Origin: Bacteroidales bacterium
GTDB taxonomy: Bacteria > Bacteroidota > Bacteroidia > Bacteroidales > UBA932
Direction: 5' to 3'
Assembly: GCA_017472115.1 (NCBI GenBank)
Contig: JAFUQW010000047.1
Coordinates: forward strand, 1 to 15,868
DNA: 15,868 bases
Shown in pieces: positions 6,901 through 14,166 of this stretch. Position 1 is the stretch's first letter. Every line of letters begins with the position of its first letter. A program made the position numbers and the translations under genes. Below the pieces are notes generated by a model. That model was not told the DNA's origin. It ran no database searches and saw only the letters and a list, made by a program, of their open reading frames with translations.

Positions 6901-7572
6901 ATGAACATTTGGATAATAATGATCATCATCATGGTTCTGAGCTTCATAGTCCAGCAGATGCTCCAGAGCCGGTTCAGCAGATACTCCAAGGTGGGACTTC
7001 CCAACGGCATGAGCGGTGCGGAAGTCGCACAGAAGATGCTGCATGACAACGGAATTTACGATGTTAAGGTCGTTCCGGCAAGAGGAATGCTTACTGACCA
7101 CTTCAATCCTCAGACAAAGACCGTAGCTCTGAGCGAAGGCGTCTATGCAAGCAGAAGTATTGCCGCAGCAGCCGTCGCCGCACATGAATGCGGACATGCC
7201 GTACAACACGCAAAAGGTTATGCTCCGCTCAAGATGCGCTCTGCTCTTGTGCCTGTGGTCAATTTCGCTTCAGGGATCGTTCAATGGGTGTTGCTTGCCG
7301 GAGTCATATTCATCAATACATTCCCGGCACTTCTATGGTTCGGAATCCTGCTCTTTGCTGCCACGACGGTATTCAGTTTCGTCACACTTCCTGTGGAAAT
7401 AAACGCAAGTGCGAGAGCAATAAGCTGGCTCTCAAGCACCGGAATAACCGACAGTCGTACACAGCCGATGGCCATAGATGCATTGAAATGGGCAGCATAT
7501 ACTTATGTAGTAGCCGCTCTCGGTTCTCTTGCCACGCTTCTGTATTATATCGGCCTCGCACGACGCGACTGA
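6901..7572 (+). CDS. YugP-like membrane zinc metallopeptidase
   Basis: A 223-residue integral membrane protein of the neutral zinc metallopeptidase family (Zn_peptidase_2; Bacillus YugP). A first membrane segment (about 3-20) is followed by a soluble stretch with the zinc-binding HECGH (95-99) in AVAAHECGHAVQHA. Further hydrophobic segments lie at about 116-140, 146-163 and 194-217. The block VEINASARAI (about 164-173) after the third segment probably supplies the third zinc ligand, the glutamate. Length is typical and all key residues are present. The physiological substrate of this family is poorly known. It is transcribed alone, divergent from alr, and ends before a strong GC-rich hairpin. 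The start at 6901 is the first in-frame Met after the -7 box and begins the membrane segment directly. Confidence 0.9.
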   Translation: MNIWIIMIIIMVLSFIVQQMLQSRFSRYSKVGLPNGMSGAEVAQKMLHDNGIYDVKVVPARGMLTDHFNPQTKTVALSEGVYASRSIAAAAVAAHECGHAVQHAKGYAPLKMRSALVPVVNFASGIVQWVLLAGVIFINTFPALLWFGILLFAATTVFSFVTLPVEINASARAISWLSSTGITDSRTQPMAIDALKWAAYTYVVAALGSLATLLYYIGLARRD

Positions 7573-7613
7573 GTATAACCGCATATCTGCAGAACATCTG
7601 CCCTGCGGATCGA

Positions 7614-7643
7614 CAAGGGGACGGCTTTTCGGCCGTCCCCTTG
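7614..7643. terminator. GC-rich hairpin between convergent genes (atypical terminator)
   Basis: A 12-bp perfect stem, CAAGGGGACGGC (7614-7625) with GCCGTCCCCTTG (7632-7643), around a TTTTCG loop. It sits between the YugP-like stop (7572) and the M28 peptidase stop (7663). Neither strand has a U-tract next to it, so it may end transcripts by another route or protect 3' ends. Confidence 0.55.
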
Positions 7644-7662
7644 ATCATATAAGGTTGAAGAT

Positions 7663-9384
7663 TTATTTCTTCCGTTCAGTAAGATAAAGATCCGCAAGCG
7701 GTATCAATACCATGAAGTCGCAGAACGCCAGCATTGCCACTGCTCCATATGCACCTATCGTAAGCGCCATTGCCAGCGCATAGAGGAATGAGAATGCATG
7801 GAGAAGTATCAGAGCTATAGCAGCAAGAAGCCAGAACTTGAGAGATGTCACGTGCCACAGGATCATGGCGATTACCGTACAGAATAGCGGAATGAAGAAC
7901 ATCAGATTCTCCCCAAGCGCAAAGACAAGCACGAGCGAAAGGACAAACATCAGGAAAAGAGTACCGTACAGCACTCCGTATGCATTCCTGGCCGCAGCCG
8001 CGACCCCGGCACTATGCCTCATCGATGCAGCAGTCTGACGGATTGCCTTTCTTCTGACCGACAGATAGATCAGAGCCGTCACTGCCGCAAGAATCACTGT
8101 TGAAACTATCATCGCAACATTGTCGAATGGTACTCCGACAACAATTCCGAACGGTTTGAACCTTGCTCCGGCAACCAGAGCACTGACATATCCTACAAGT
8201 TCACCCAACGCAAGCACGCCGATGGCTACACACAGGACAATACCTGAGATCTTGAATGCATTTGCAGCCGCAAGACGTCCTCTGATTATCTCGAATCCGA
8301 ACAGAAGCAGGAAGAAAAGTGCTGTCACAAGATTCAATATGAGATAGAATGTCTTGCTGAAATTGAAAAGTCCGAGACCGGGTACAGTAAAATTGACTGT
8401 ATCCTTGTCTGACTTGAGTGCATCAACATCTGCATAGTCTCCCGTAAGATATGCAAGAGATACAGGTACGACCTGAGCTCCGTAATGCTGGATGGATTTC
8501 TCGCTGATGTTACTGAAATTATCAAGATCGGTATGATAGTGATTGATGTCGGCTATCGTAGAGAAATTCATGCCGGGAATCTCATCCTTCACGATCGTGA
8601 AGTCGGTGAAATTCGGCATGAAGCCATAGACTACAGTAGTGAGGGAATATGTATATGGATACTTTGCCGCATCGGCATAAAGATCCATCACCTTCTCATT
8701 TCCCGGGCATGTCTCGAAAAGAAGTGCCGGACCCCAAGGTCCACGCGCCTCAAGATTGATCATGAAGCCGACATTGTCGAATACCTCGCGGTCGTTTTCC
8801 CAGATGGCCTTCATTCCCATCATGCCGACTTCTTCAGCATCTGTAAAAAGCACCTTTACACCCTGTTTCCAGTCCTGCCTCTGCTTGAGGACCTGACCGA
8901 GAGTCTCCAGGACGACTCCTACACCGTATCCGTCATCCGCAGCTCCATATGACCACACGGTATCCTTAGGCATCGGCTGCGAATAACGTGAATCATAATG
9001 AGCCACCATCATCATGTAAGTGGTATCATCGGACGCTGCAAGAGGAGGAAACTCCGCAAGCACATCATAAGCATCAAAGGAATATACCACATGCTTGTTC
9101 TGAGGGCCGACAAGAGAATCATATCTGAATATCATGACATCATCGGCACCAAGTTCTTCAAGACGTCTGACAAGATATTCCCTGACTTCCGCTCTCTCCT
9201 GCGGATGAGCTACAGAGTGATGGTCTTTGGATATGACTTTTATATCCGCTGCGACTCTGGCTGCGGAAAATTCCTCTGCGTCTTTAGATTTAGGCGAAGG
9301 CTGCGTCAGAATTCCATAGGAAAGAAGTCCCATGGCGATAATGACCACAGAAAGTATCAAAGGTCTGAATCTGCTCATTTTCAT
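7663..9384 (-). CDS. M28-family zinc peptidase with multi-spanning membrane domain
   Basis: A 573-residue protein. One N-terminal membrane segment (about 8-26) is followed by an M28 aminopeptidase-type catalytic domain (about 40-315) and a C-terminal region of about seven hydrophobic segments between 346 and 567. The di-zinc site is complete: His129 and Asp131 in VAHYDSR, bridging Asp150 in GAADDGYG, catalytic Glu184 and ligand Glu185 in TDAEEVG, Glu212 in INLEARG, and His284 in HYHTDLDNF. The single N-terminal anchor suggests the catalytic domain faces the periplasm. The layout recalls membrane M28 proteins such as eukaryotic ERMP1. The substrate is unknown, probably small peptides. It begins 21 bases after the nagB stop and has no visible promoter of its own, so it is probably co-transcribed with nagB. 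Met3 (9378) is an equally possible start. Confidence 0.88.
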   Translation of the reverse strand: MKMSRFRPLILSVVIIAMGLLSYGILTQPSPKSKDAEEFSAARVAADIKVISKDHHSVAHPQERAEVREYLVRRLEELGADDVMIFRYDSLVGPQNKHVVYSFDAYDVLAEFPPLAASDDTTYMMMVAHYDSRYSQPMPKDTVWSYGAADDGYGVGVVLETLGQVLKQRQDWKQGVKVLFTDAEEVGMMGMKAIWENDREVFDNVGFMINLEARGPWGPALLFETCPGNEKVMDLYADAAKYPYTYSLTTVVYGFMPNFTDFTIVKDEIPGMNFSTIADINHYHTDLDNFSNISEKSIQHYGAQVVPVSLAYLTGDYADVDALKSDKDTVNFTVPGLGLFNFSKTFYLILNLVTALFFLLLFGFEIIRGRLAAANAFKISGIVLCVAIGVLALGELVGYVSALVAGARFKPFGIVVGVPFDNVAMIVSTVILAAVTALIYLSVRRKAIRQTAASMRHSAGVAAAARNAYGVLYGTLFLMFVLSLVLVFALGENLMFFIPLFCTVIAMILWHVTSLKFWLLAAIALILLHAFSFLYALAMALTIGAYGAVAMLAFCDFMVLIPLADLYLTERKK

Positions 9385-9405
9385 TTAGGATTTAGTACAG
9401 GAGCA

Positions 9406-10200
9406 TTACAGAAGATTTGCCTTTTCAATATCCTTGAAATATCTGTATGTGTTGACCTTGAGTTCTCCGACTGCAAGTTCGTCAGCCACAATAATACCGT
9501 GCGGATGAGCCTGAAGGGCTGACAATGTGCACTTCTGGGAATATGCACCTTCTATGGCTTCGCGAAGCGCATTTGCCTTCTTGTGTCCGAAAGCAAGCAC
9601 AAGGACTTCCTTGGCATCCATGACAGTACCTACACCCACTGTAAGGGCAGTTGTAGGAACCATGCTGACATCTCCGTCAAAGAAACGTGAATTCACGAGA
9701 ATGGTATCATATGTAAGAGACTTCACTCTTGTACGGGAAACGAGTGAAGAGAAAGGCTCGTTGAATGCGAGATGACCGTCCTCTCCTACTCCACCCATGA
9801 AAAGGTCGATACCGCCGGCAGCCACGATCTTAGCCTCGTATGCGGCGCATTCAGCAGCAAGGTCTTCGGCATTGCCGTTGAGAATGTTGATGTTTTCCTT
9901 AGGAACGTCAACATGGTCGAAGAAGTTGCGCGCCATGAATGAATGATAGCTTTCAGGGTGCTCCTCCGGCAGACCTACATATTCATCCATGTTGAAGGTT
10001 ATCACATTCTTGAAAGAAACCTCTCCTGCCTGATACATGCGGATCAGTTCCTTATATGTAGCGACAGGCGTACCACCTGTAGGGAGTCCAAGTACAAAAG
10101 GCTTGTCAGTAACTGCCGCTTTTGCCTTTATTCTTGACACGATGTAATTTGCAGCCCACTTTGAGCCGTTCTCGCTGTTTTTCTCAATAATTACTCTCAT
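9406..10200 (-). CDS. nagB: Glucosamine-6-phosphate deaminase
   Basis: Converts glucosamine 6-phosphate to fructose 6-phosphate and ammonia, the step that sends amino sugars into glycolysis. It has 264 residues against 266 in E. coli, and the catalytic residues fall at the E. coli positions: Asp72 in NMDEYVGL, and Asp141, His143 and Glu148 in [13 protein letters not shown]. The phosphate-binding loop [13 protein letters not shown] is at 37-49. The closing C-terminal segment is slightly short, so allosteric activation by GlcNAc-6-phosphate cannot be assumed. It has its own -7 box (10225-10232), giving a leader of only about 18 bases, and the upstream EttA terminator insulates it. The M28 peptidase gene follows in the same transcript. 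Confidence 0.96.
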   Translation of the reverse strand: MRVIIEKNSENGSKWAANYIVSRIKAKAAVTDKPFVLGLPTGGTPVATYKELIRMYQAGEVSFKNVITFNMDEYVGLPEEHPESYHSFMARNFFDHVDVPKENINILNGNAEDLAAECAAYEAKIVAAGGIDLFMGGVGEDGHLAFNEPFSSLVSRTRVKSLTYDTILVNSRFFDGDVSMVPTTALTVGVGTVMDAKEVLVLAFGHKKANALREAIEGAYSQKCTLSALQAHPHGIIVADELAVGELKVNTYRYFKDIEKANLL

Positions 10201-10224
10201 GATAAAATTACTTTTTATAACTTA

Positions 10225-10232
10225 CAAAGTTA
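10225..10232 (-). promoter_or_regulatory. -7 promoter box of nagB
   Basis: The minus strand reads TAACTTTG, matching TAnnTTTG, 24 bases before the nagB start. It begins inside the U-tract of the upstream terminator. Confidence 0.6.
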
Positions 10233-10262
10233 AAAAGTCTTGCCAAAAAAGGCAAGACTTTT
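10231..10262 (-). terminator. Rho-independent terminator of ettA
   Basis: On the minus strand AAAAGTCTTGCC (10262-10251), a loop of six U, and GGCAAGACTTTT (10244-10233) form a perfect 12-bp stem that continues into a U-tract. It starts five bases after the ettA stop codon. Confidence 0.9.
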
Positions 10263-10267
10263 AAGAA

Positions 10268-11944
10268 CTATTCCATCAGTTTCTTGTATTTGAATCTCTT
10301 CGGTTCCTCATTTCCAAGACGACGTTTCTTATTCTCCTCATATTCCGAATAGGAACCCTCAAAGAAATACACCTGGGACTCACCCTCGAAAGCAAGAATA
10401 TGGGTAGCGATACGGTCAAGGAACCAACGGTCGTGAGAAATCACGACGGCACATCCCGCAAAATTCTCAAGACCTTCCTCAAGAGCACGGATGGTGTTCA
10501 CATCAACGTCATTCGTAGGCTCGTCGAGAAGGAGGACGTTTCCTTCATCCTTCAATGTAAGAGCAAGATGCAGCCTGTTACGTTCACCTCCGGAAAGGAT
10601 GCCGCAAAGCTTTTCCTGATCCGCTCCCGAGAAATTGAAGCGGGACACATATGCACGGGCGTTGACTTCCCTCTTTCCGAGCTTCACGAATTCCGAATTC
10701 TCGGCAATGGTTTCATACACGGTCTTGTCCGGATCTATGCTTCTATGCTGCTGATCGACATAAGCCAGCTTCACGGTCTCACCTATGGTTATTTCACCAG
10801 AATCAGGGGTATCAAGTCCCATGATCAGACGGAAAAGAGTTGTCTTACCTGCACCGTTAGGACCGATCACACCTACGATACCTGCAGGCGGTAGCACGAA
10901 GTTGAGATTTTCATAGAGCAGTTTGTCACCATATCCTTTTGAGACATTCTTGAACTCGATCACCTTGTTGCCAAGACGAGGGCCGTTAGGGATGAAGATC
11001 TCAAGATTAGCTTCTTTCTCCCTTCCGTCATCTGCCGCAAGTTTCTCATAAGCACCGAGACGTGCCTTTGATTTCGCATGACGCGCCTTAGGGGCCATAC
11101 GTACCCATTCGAGCTCCCTTTCAAGAGCCTTGCGGCGCTTGCTTTCCTGTTTCTCTTCCTGTGCTAGTCTGGTACTCTTCTGGTCAAGCCATGAAGAATA
11201 ATTGCCTTTCCATGGAATTCCTTCGCCTCTGTCAAGCTCAAGGATCCACCCCGCCACATTATCAAGGAAATAACGGTCATGGGTTACAGCTATCACAGTA
11301 CCCTTGTACTGCTGCAGATGTGCCTCAAGCCACTGGATGCTCTCTGTGTCGAGGTGGTTGGTAGGCTCGTCAAGAAGAAGGACATCCGGCTGACGCAGAA
11401 GCAGGCGACAAAGTGCGACACGACGGCGCTCACCGCCGCTCAAGGTTCCGACCTTCGCATCAGAAGGGGGACATTGAAGCGCATCCATAGCCCTTTCAAG
11501 CTTGGAATCAATCTCCCAGCCACCGCAGTTCTCTATCTTTTCGGTAAGCTCACCCTGACGCTCGATCAGAGCTGCCATCTCATCATCAGACATCGGCTCA
11601 CAGAACTTCATGTTCACCTCTTCGTACTCCTTGAGAATATCCATGACTTCCTGCACTCCTTCCTGTACGACTTCGATGACTGTCTTTTCCGGATCCATCT
11701 GAGGTTCCTGCTCAAGATAGCCTACAGAATAACCCGGTGCCCATACGACCTCGCCCTGATACCCTTTCTCGATACCGGCGATTATCTTCATCAACGTTGA
11801 CTTACCGGCACCGTTAAGTCCGACAATACCGATCTTCGCACCATAAAAAAATGAAAGATAGATGTCCTTGAGAATGACTCTGTTGTTATGAGGAAGGATC
11901 TTTCCGACCCCGTTCATTGAAAAAATTATCTTCTCGTCTGCCAT
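10268..11944 (-). CDS. ettA: ABC-F ribosome-associated ATPase, energy-dependent translational throttle protein EttA
   Basis: A 558-residue soluble ABC-F protein (E. coli EttA is 555) that binds the ribosomal E site and gates the first elongation step according to ATP/ADP ratio. Domain 1 has Walker A GLNGAGKST (42-50), signature LSGGERRR (168-175) and Walker B LLLDEP with catalytic Glu193. The inter-domain linker (P-site tRNA interaction motif region, about 243-325) contains the EttA-type block ELEWVRMAPKARHAKSKARLGAYEKL. Domain 2 has Walker A GPNGAGKTT (361-369), signature LSGGERNR (450-457) and Walker B Glu475. Both ATP sites are intact and no membrane segments are present, arguing against a transporter. 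A -7 box (11962-11969) lies 17 bases upstream of the start and a terminator follows, so it is probably monocistronic. Confidence 0.95.
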   Translation of the reverse strand: MADEKIIFSMNGVGKILPHNNRVILKDIYLSFFYGAKIGIVGLNGAGKSTLMKIIAGIEKGYQGEVVWAPGYSVGYLEQEPQMDPEKTVIEVVQEGVQEVMDILKEYEEVNMKFCEPMSDDEMAALIERQGELTEKIENCGGWEIDSKLERAMDALQCPPSDAKVGTLSGGERRRVALCRLLLRQPDVLLLDEPTNHLDTESIQWLEAHLQQYKGTVIAVTHDRYFLDNVAGWILELDRGEGIPWKGNYSSWLDQKSTRLAQEEKQESKRRKALERELEWVRMAPKARHAKSKARLGAYEKLAADDGREKEANLEIFIPNGPRLGNKVIEFKNVSKGYGDKLLYENLNFVLPPAGIVGVIGPNGAGKTTLFRLIMGLDTPDSGEITIGETVKLAYVDQQHRSIDPDKTVYETIAENSEFVKLGKREVNARAYVSRFNFSGADQEKLCGILSGGERNRLHLALTLKDEGNVLLLDEPTNDVDVNTIRALEEGLENFAGCAVVISHDRWFLDRIATHILAFEGESQVYFFEGSYSEYEENKKRRLGNEEPKRFKYKKLME

Positions 11945-11961
11945 AGTTTCAATATTTTACG

Positions 11962-11969
11962 CAAAGATA
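11962..11969 (-). promoter_or_regulatory. -7 promoter box of ettA
   Basis: The minus strand reads TATCTTTG, matching TAnnTTTG, 17 bases before the ettA start, giving a very short leader. It sits in the 33-base gap after the AraC-type gene, and I see no hairpin terminator there, so ettA may also receive read-through. Confidence 0.6.
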
Positions 11970-11977
11970 ATCTTCCC

Positions 11978-13108
11978 TCAGCGATTCCACAACTTATTTT
12001 GATTTCTCAGATGCTTTAATCTTTCTTTTCTGCACCAGTCACCGGGATTCTCGTTCATAAAAAGCCTGAAAGCCATATTGAAAGATGCTACCGAATTGAA
12101 GCCGCTCGAATTGGCAAGTTCAATGATCTTCAGTTCGGGATTCTGTCTGAAAAGCCTCACCGAATAAGTCACACGGTAGTAATTGACGAACTGGCAGAAA
12201 TTCCTTCCGGTATATTGGTTGATGGCTCTGGATATGTATAGCTTGTTGGTGAAAACAACTTTGACTACATCATTTATTGTCAGTTCGCCATTCAGATATG
12301 GCTTCGTTTCCTCAAAATATGCGACAACCCTTTCATATATATCCTTATACTGGTCATCTTCATCTGATTCTTCATTAGCTACTTCCACGTGAGAGATCTT
12401 CATGGATTCGACAATCCTTCTCTCATGCCTTCCCCACAAGACAAACATCGAACCCGAAATGAAACGTACGCTTACGGCAAGAGTCTCGATAAAGAGAAGC
12501 AATGAGAAAACTCCCTCATGAATCCCTGGGTTCCGGCTTACAGACGACACTGCAGCAAAGGCCATCACATCGATCAGCAGTACGATCACATAAAAGGAAT
12601 CTATCGAAAGATTTACAGAAAACCAGACGGTTCCTGACTTCATTACCGTCCTGACATCCCGTATCCTCACATATAATGAAGCAAGATACATGAGGGCGAC
12701 AGAAACGGCAACAGATATGGTAGCATACAGCATTGCCTGCCTTGAGGGAAATCCGCACAGACCGGCAGCCACGATCAGCCAATACGCAGCCAAAGAGGCC
12801 TGAATGACAAGACCTGATATCACGAGGCGGTATGCATGTTCCTTTTCCCACACTGATGACGTCATTGTCAGCAGAGGCATGAGGCAGACTGTCATATCAA
12901 GCACCAGGGATACAGGTTCACCGGCCCCGGCAAGCATGTCACATGCCACCACAGCAGTTCCTGATGCAAGTACATAAGGAGATAGTCCGGCAAGATGATC
13001 CATCCTGTCCCGATACCGTCGGTTTCTATGAAAGATCAGGATCATCATAAAAACATATGACACAATAATGGCTGATCCGATAATCATACACATATCTATA
13101 TATTTCAT
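11978..13108 (-). CDS. Membrane-anchored AraC-family transcriptional regulator
   Basis: From the chosen start this is 376 residues. The N-terminal two-thirds is membrane-embedded, with hydrophobic segments at about 9-26, 43-60, 66-85, 96-118, 127-147, 166-189 and 199-225 (roughly seven). An acidic linker (about 246-256, EESDEDDQ) leads to a C-terminal AraC DNA-binding domain (about 275-366). That domain has a first helix-turn-helix (LTINDVVKVVFTNKLYISRAI) and the second-helix signature GFNSVASFNMAFRLF...NPGDWCRKER. The longest frame starts at 13162, but those first 18 codons lie inside the upstream terminator hairpin and before the -7 box, so they are rejected. Met at 13108 is only seven bases after the box, so the true start may instead be 13093 or 13087, still before the first membrane segment. 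Its signal and targets are unknown. Confidence 0.85.
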   Translation of the reverse strand: MKYIDMCMIIGSAIIVSYVFMMILIFHRNRRYRDRMDHLAGLSPYVLASGTAVVACDMLAGAGEPVSLVLDMTVCLMPLLTMTSSVWEKEHAYRLVISGLVIQASLAAYWLIVAAGLCGFPSRQAMLYATISVAVSVALMYLASLYVRIRDVRTVMKSGTVWFSVNLSIDSFYVIVLLIDVMAFAAVSSVSRNPGIHEGVFSLLLFIETLAVSVRFISGSMFVLWGRHERRIVESMKISHVEVANEESDEDDQYKDIYERVVAYFEETKPYLNGELTINDVVKVVFTNKLYISRAINQYTGRNFCQFVNYYRVTYSVRLFRQNPELKIIELANSSGFNSVASFNMAFRLFMNENPGDWCRKERLKHLRNQNKLWNR

Positions 13109-13114
13109 ACCGGA

Positions 13115-13122
13115 CAAAAGTA
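13115..13122 (-). promoter_or_regulatory. -7 promoter box of the AraC-type gene
   Basis: The minus strand reads TACTTTTG, matching TAnnTTTG, starting four bases after the upstream terminator's U-tract. The expected transcription start (about 13108-13110) coincides with or just precedes the first usable ATG, implying a leaderless or very short-leader mRNA. Confidence 0.55.
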
Positions 13123-13125
13123 TGT

Positions 13126-13159
13126 AAAAACTCCCTTCCGAAGCATTGCGGAAGGGAGT
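13126..13159 (-). terminator. Terminator of the leuS-yitT-yitT operon
   Basis: On the minus strand ACTCCCTTCCG (13159-13149), an 8-base loop and CGGAAGGGAGT (13140-13130) form a perfect 11-bp stem followed by four to five U. It lies 66 bases past the second YitT stop and overlaps the falsely extended 5' end of the AraC-type ORF. Confidence 0.85.
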
Positions 13160-13172
13160 CATTCGTCACAAA

Positions 13173-13208
13173 TTTCTTTTTTTTATAGTTTTTTCTTTTT
13201 TTTATAGT
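13173..13208. repeat. 17-bp direct repeat, T-rich
   Basis: TTTCTTTTTTTTATAGT occurs perfectly at 13173-13189 and again at 13192-13208 (period 19), in the 3' untranslated region between the second YitT gene and its terminator. On the transcribed minus strand this gives two A-rich runs. It may be simple slippage or duplication. Confidence 0.8.
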
Positions 13209-13224
13209 CCGATGATCCTGAAAT

Positions 13225-14166
13225 TCAGTTCTTACCTTTTACTTTGATGGTATCGAAACCCTGTCCATAGACACCCATGACTGATGACACGGAAAGAAAG
13301 GCATCCGGATCAATGCTCTTGACATAACGGAGAAGAAGATTCAGATCAGCTTTTCTTGTGACTACCATCAGAACTTCCTTTTCCTCCTTCGAATACCATC
13401 CTTTTGCAGGAAGGACTGTCACACCGCGCTTCATGTCAAAGGCAATTGCATCTGCCATTTCAGAGACCTTCTTGGTAAATATGAATGCCTGAACAGACTG
13501 CTTGGATCCTGAAAGATAGAGATCGATGGCATATCCGCTTACTGTAACCTGAATCAAGCCATATACCACTACCGCAAGCTTCTCTGAGAAAGGAAGGAGT
13601 TCTCCTGTTTCGGTATATGAAGGGAACAACAGTGATGACAATATGATTCCCACATCTATGATCAGGATGACTCTTCCCGGAGATGCAGGCTTGAACCGGC
13701 ACCACACCAAGGCAATTATATCAGTACCTCCGGTACTACCTCCACGGGAAATCGACAAGCCTATACCGAAACCGGCAATGATACCTCCGATGAAAGTACA
13801 GATCAGTTTACCGTTGGATATGGCGAATTCGTGTATGAAGTCTGCAGGTATGATCTTCGGCATTATGCTCAGCATGACGGAAGTCATGACTATGGCATAT
13901 ATAGTCTTGCCACCGAATCCTGTACCCAGAATCTTTGTTCCGATGATGAGCAGCAGGACATTCAGCACGAAATATGTGATTCCCATCGGGATGTCGGTCG
14001 CATACATCAGAATCGAAGCGAAGCCGGAAACACCTCCACCCACGAGATTGTTAGGAAGGAGGAAAACCGACCATCCCAAAGCATATGATACGACTCCCAG
14101 TGTGACCAAGGCATAATCCTTCAGGAGTCCCGGCCAGGATTCACTAAACAGTTTCTTTTCCGCCAT
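13225..14166 (-). CDS. YitT-family membrane protein, second tandem copy
   Basis: A 313-residue inner-membrane protein of the YitT (DUF161 plus DUF2179) family. Five or six hydrophobic segments occupy about 17-220, with the family block SRGGSTGGTDIIAL at 140-153. A cytoplasmic C-terminal DUF2179 domain follows (about 247-308), with RGVTVLPAKGWYSKEE and a GVYGQGFD ending. The start at 14166 (MAEKKLFSES) is chosen over the longer frame from 14235, because the extra 23 residues, rich in Arg and Lys, are a shadow of the upstream gene's 3' end. With this start the two YitT genes overlap by 23 bases, implying translational coupling. It has an insertion between the last membrane segments (about 183-195) absent from the first copy. 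Function is not established for the family. Confidence 0.88.
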   Translation of the reverse strand: MAEKKLFSESWPGLLKDYALVTLGVVSYALGWSVFLLPNNLVGGGVSGFASILMYATDIPMGITYFVLNVLLLIIGTKILGTGFGGKTIYAIVMTSVMLSIMPKIIPADFIHEFAISNGKLICTFIGGIIAGFGIGLSISRGGSTGGTDIIALVWCRFKPASPGRVILIIDVGIILSSLLFPSYTETGELLPFSEKLAVVVYGLIQVTVSGYAIDLYLSGSKQSVQAFIFTKKVSEMADAIAFDMKRGVTVLPAKGWYSKEEKEVLMVVTRKADLNLLLRYVKSIDPDAFLSVSSVMGVYGQGFDTIKVKGKN

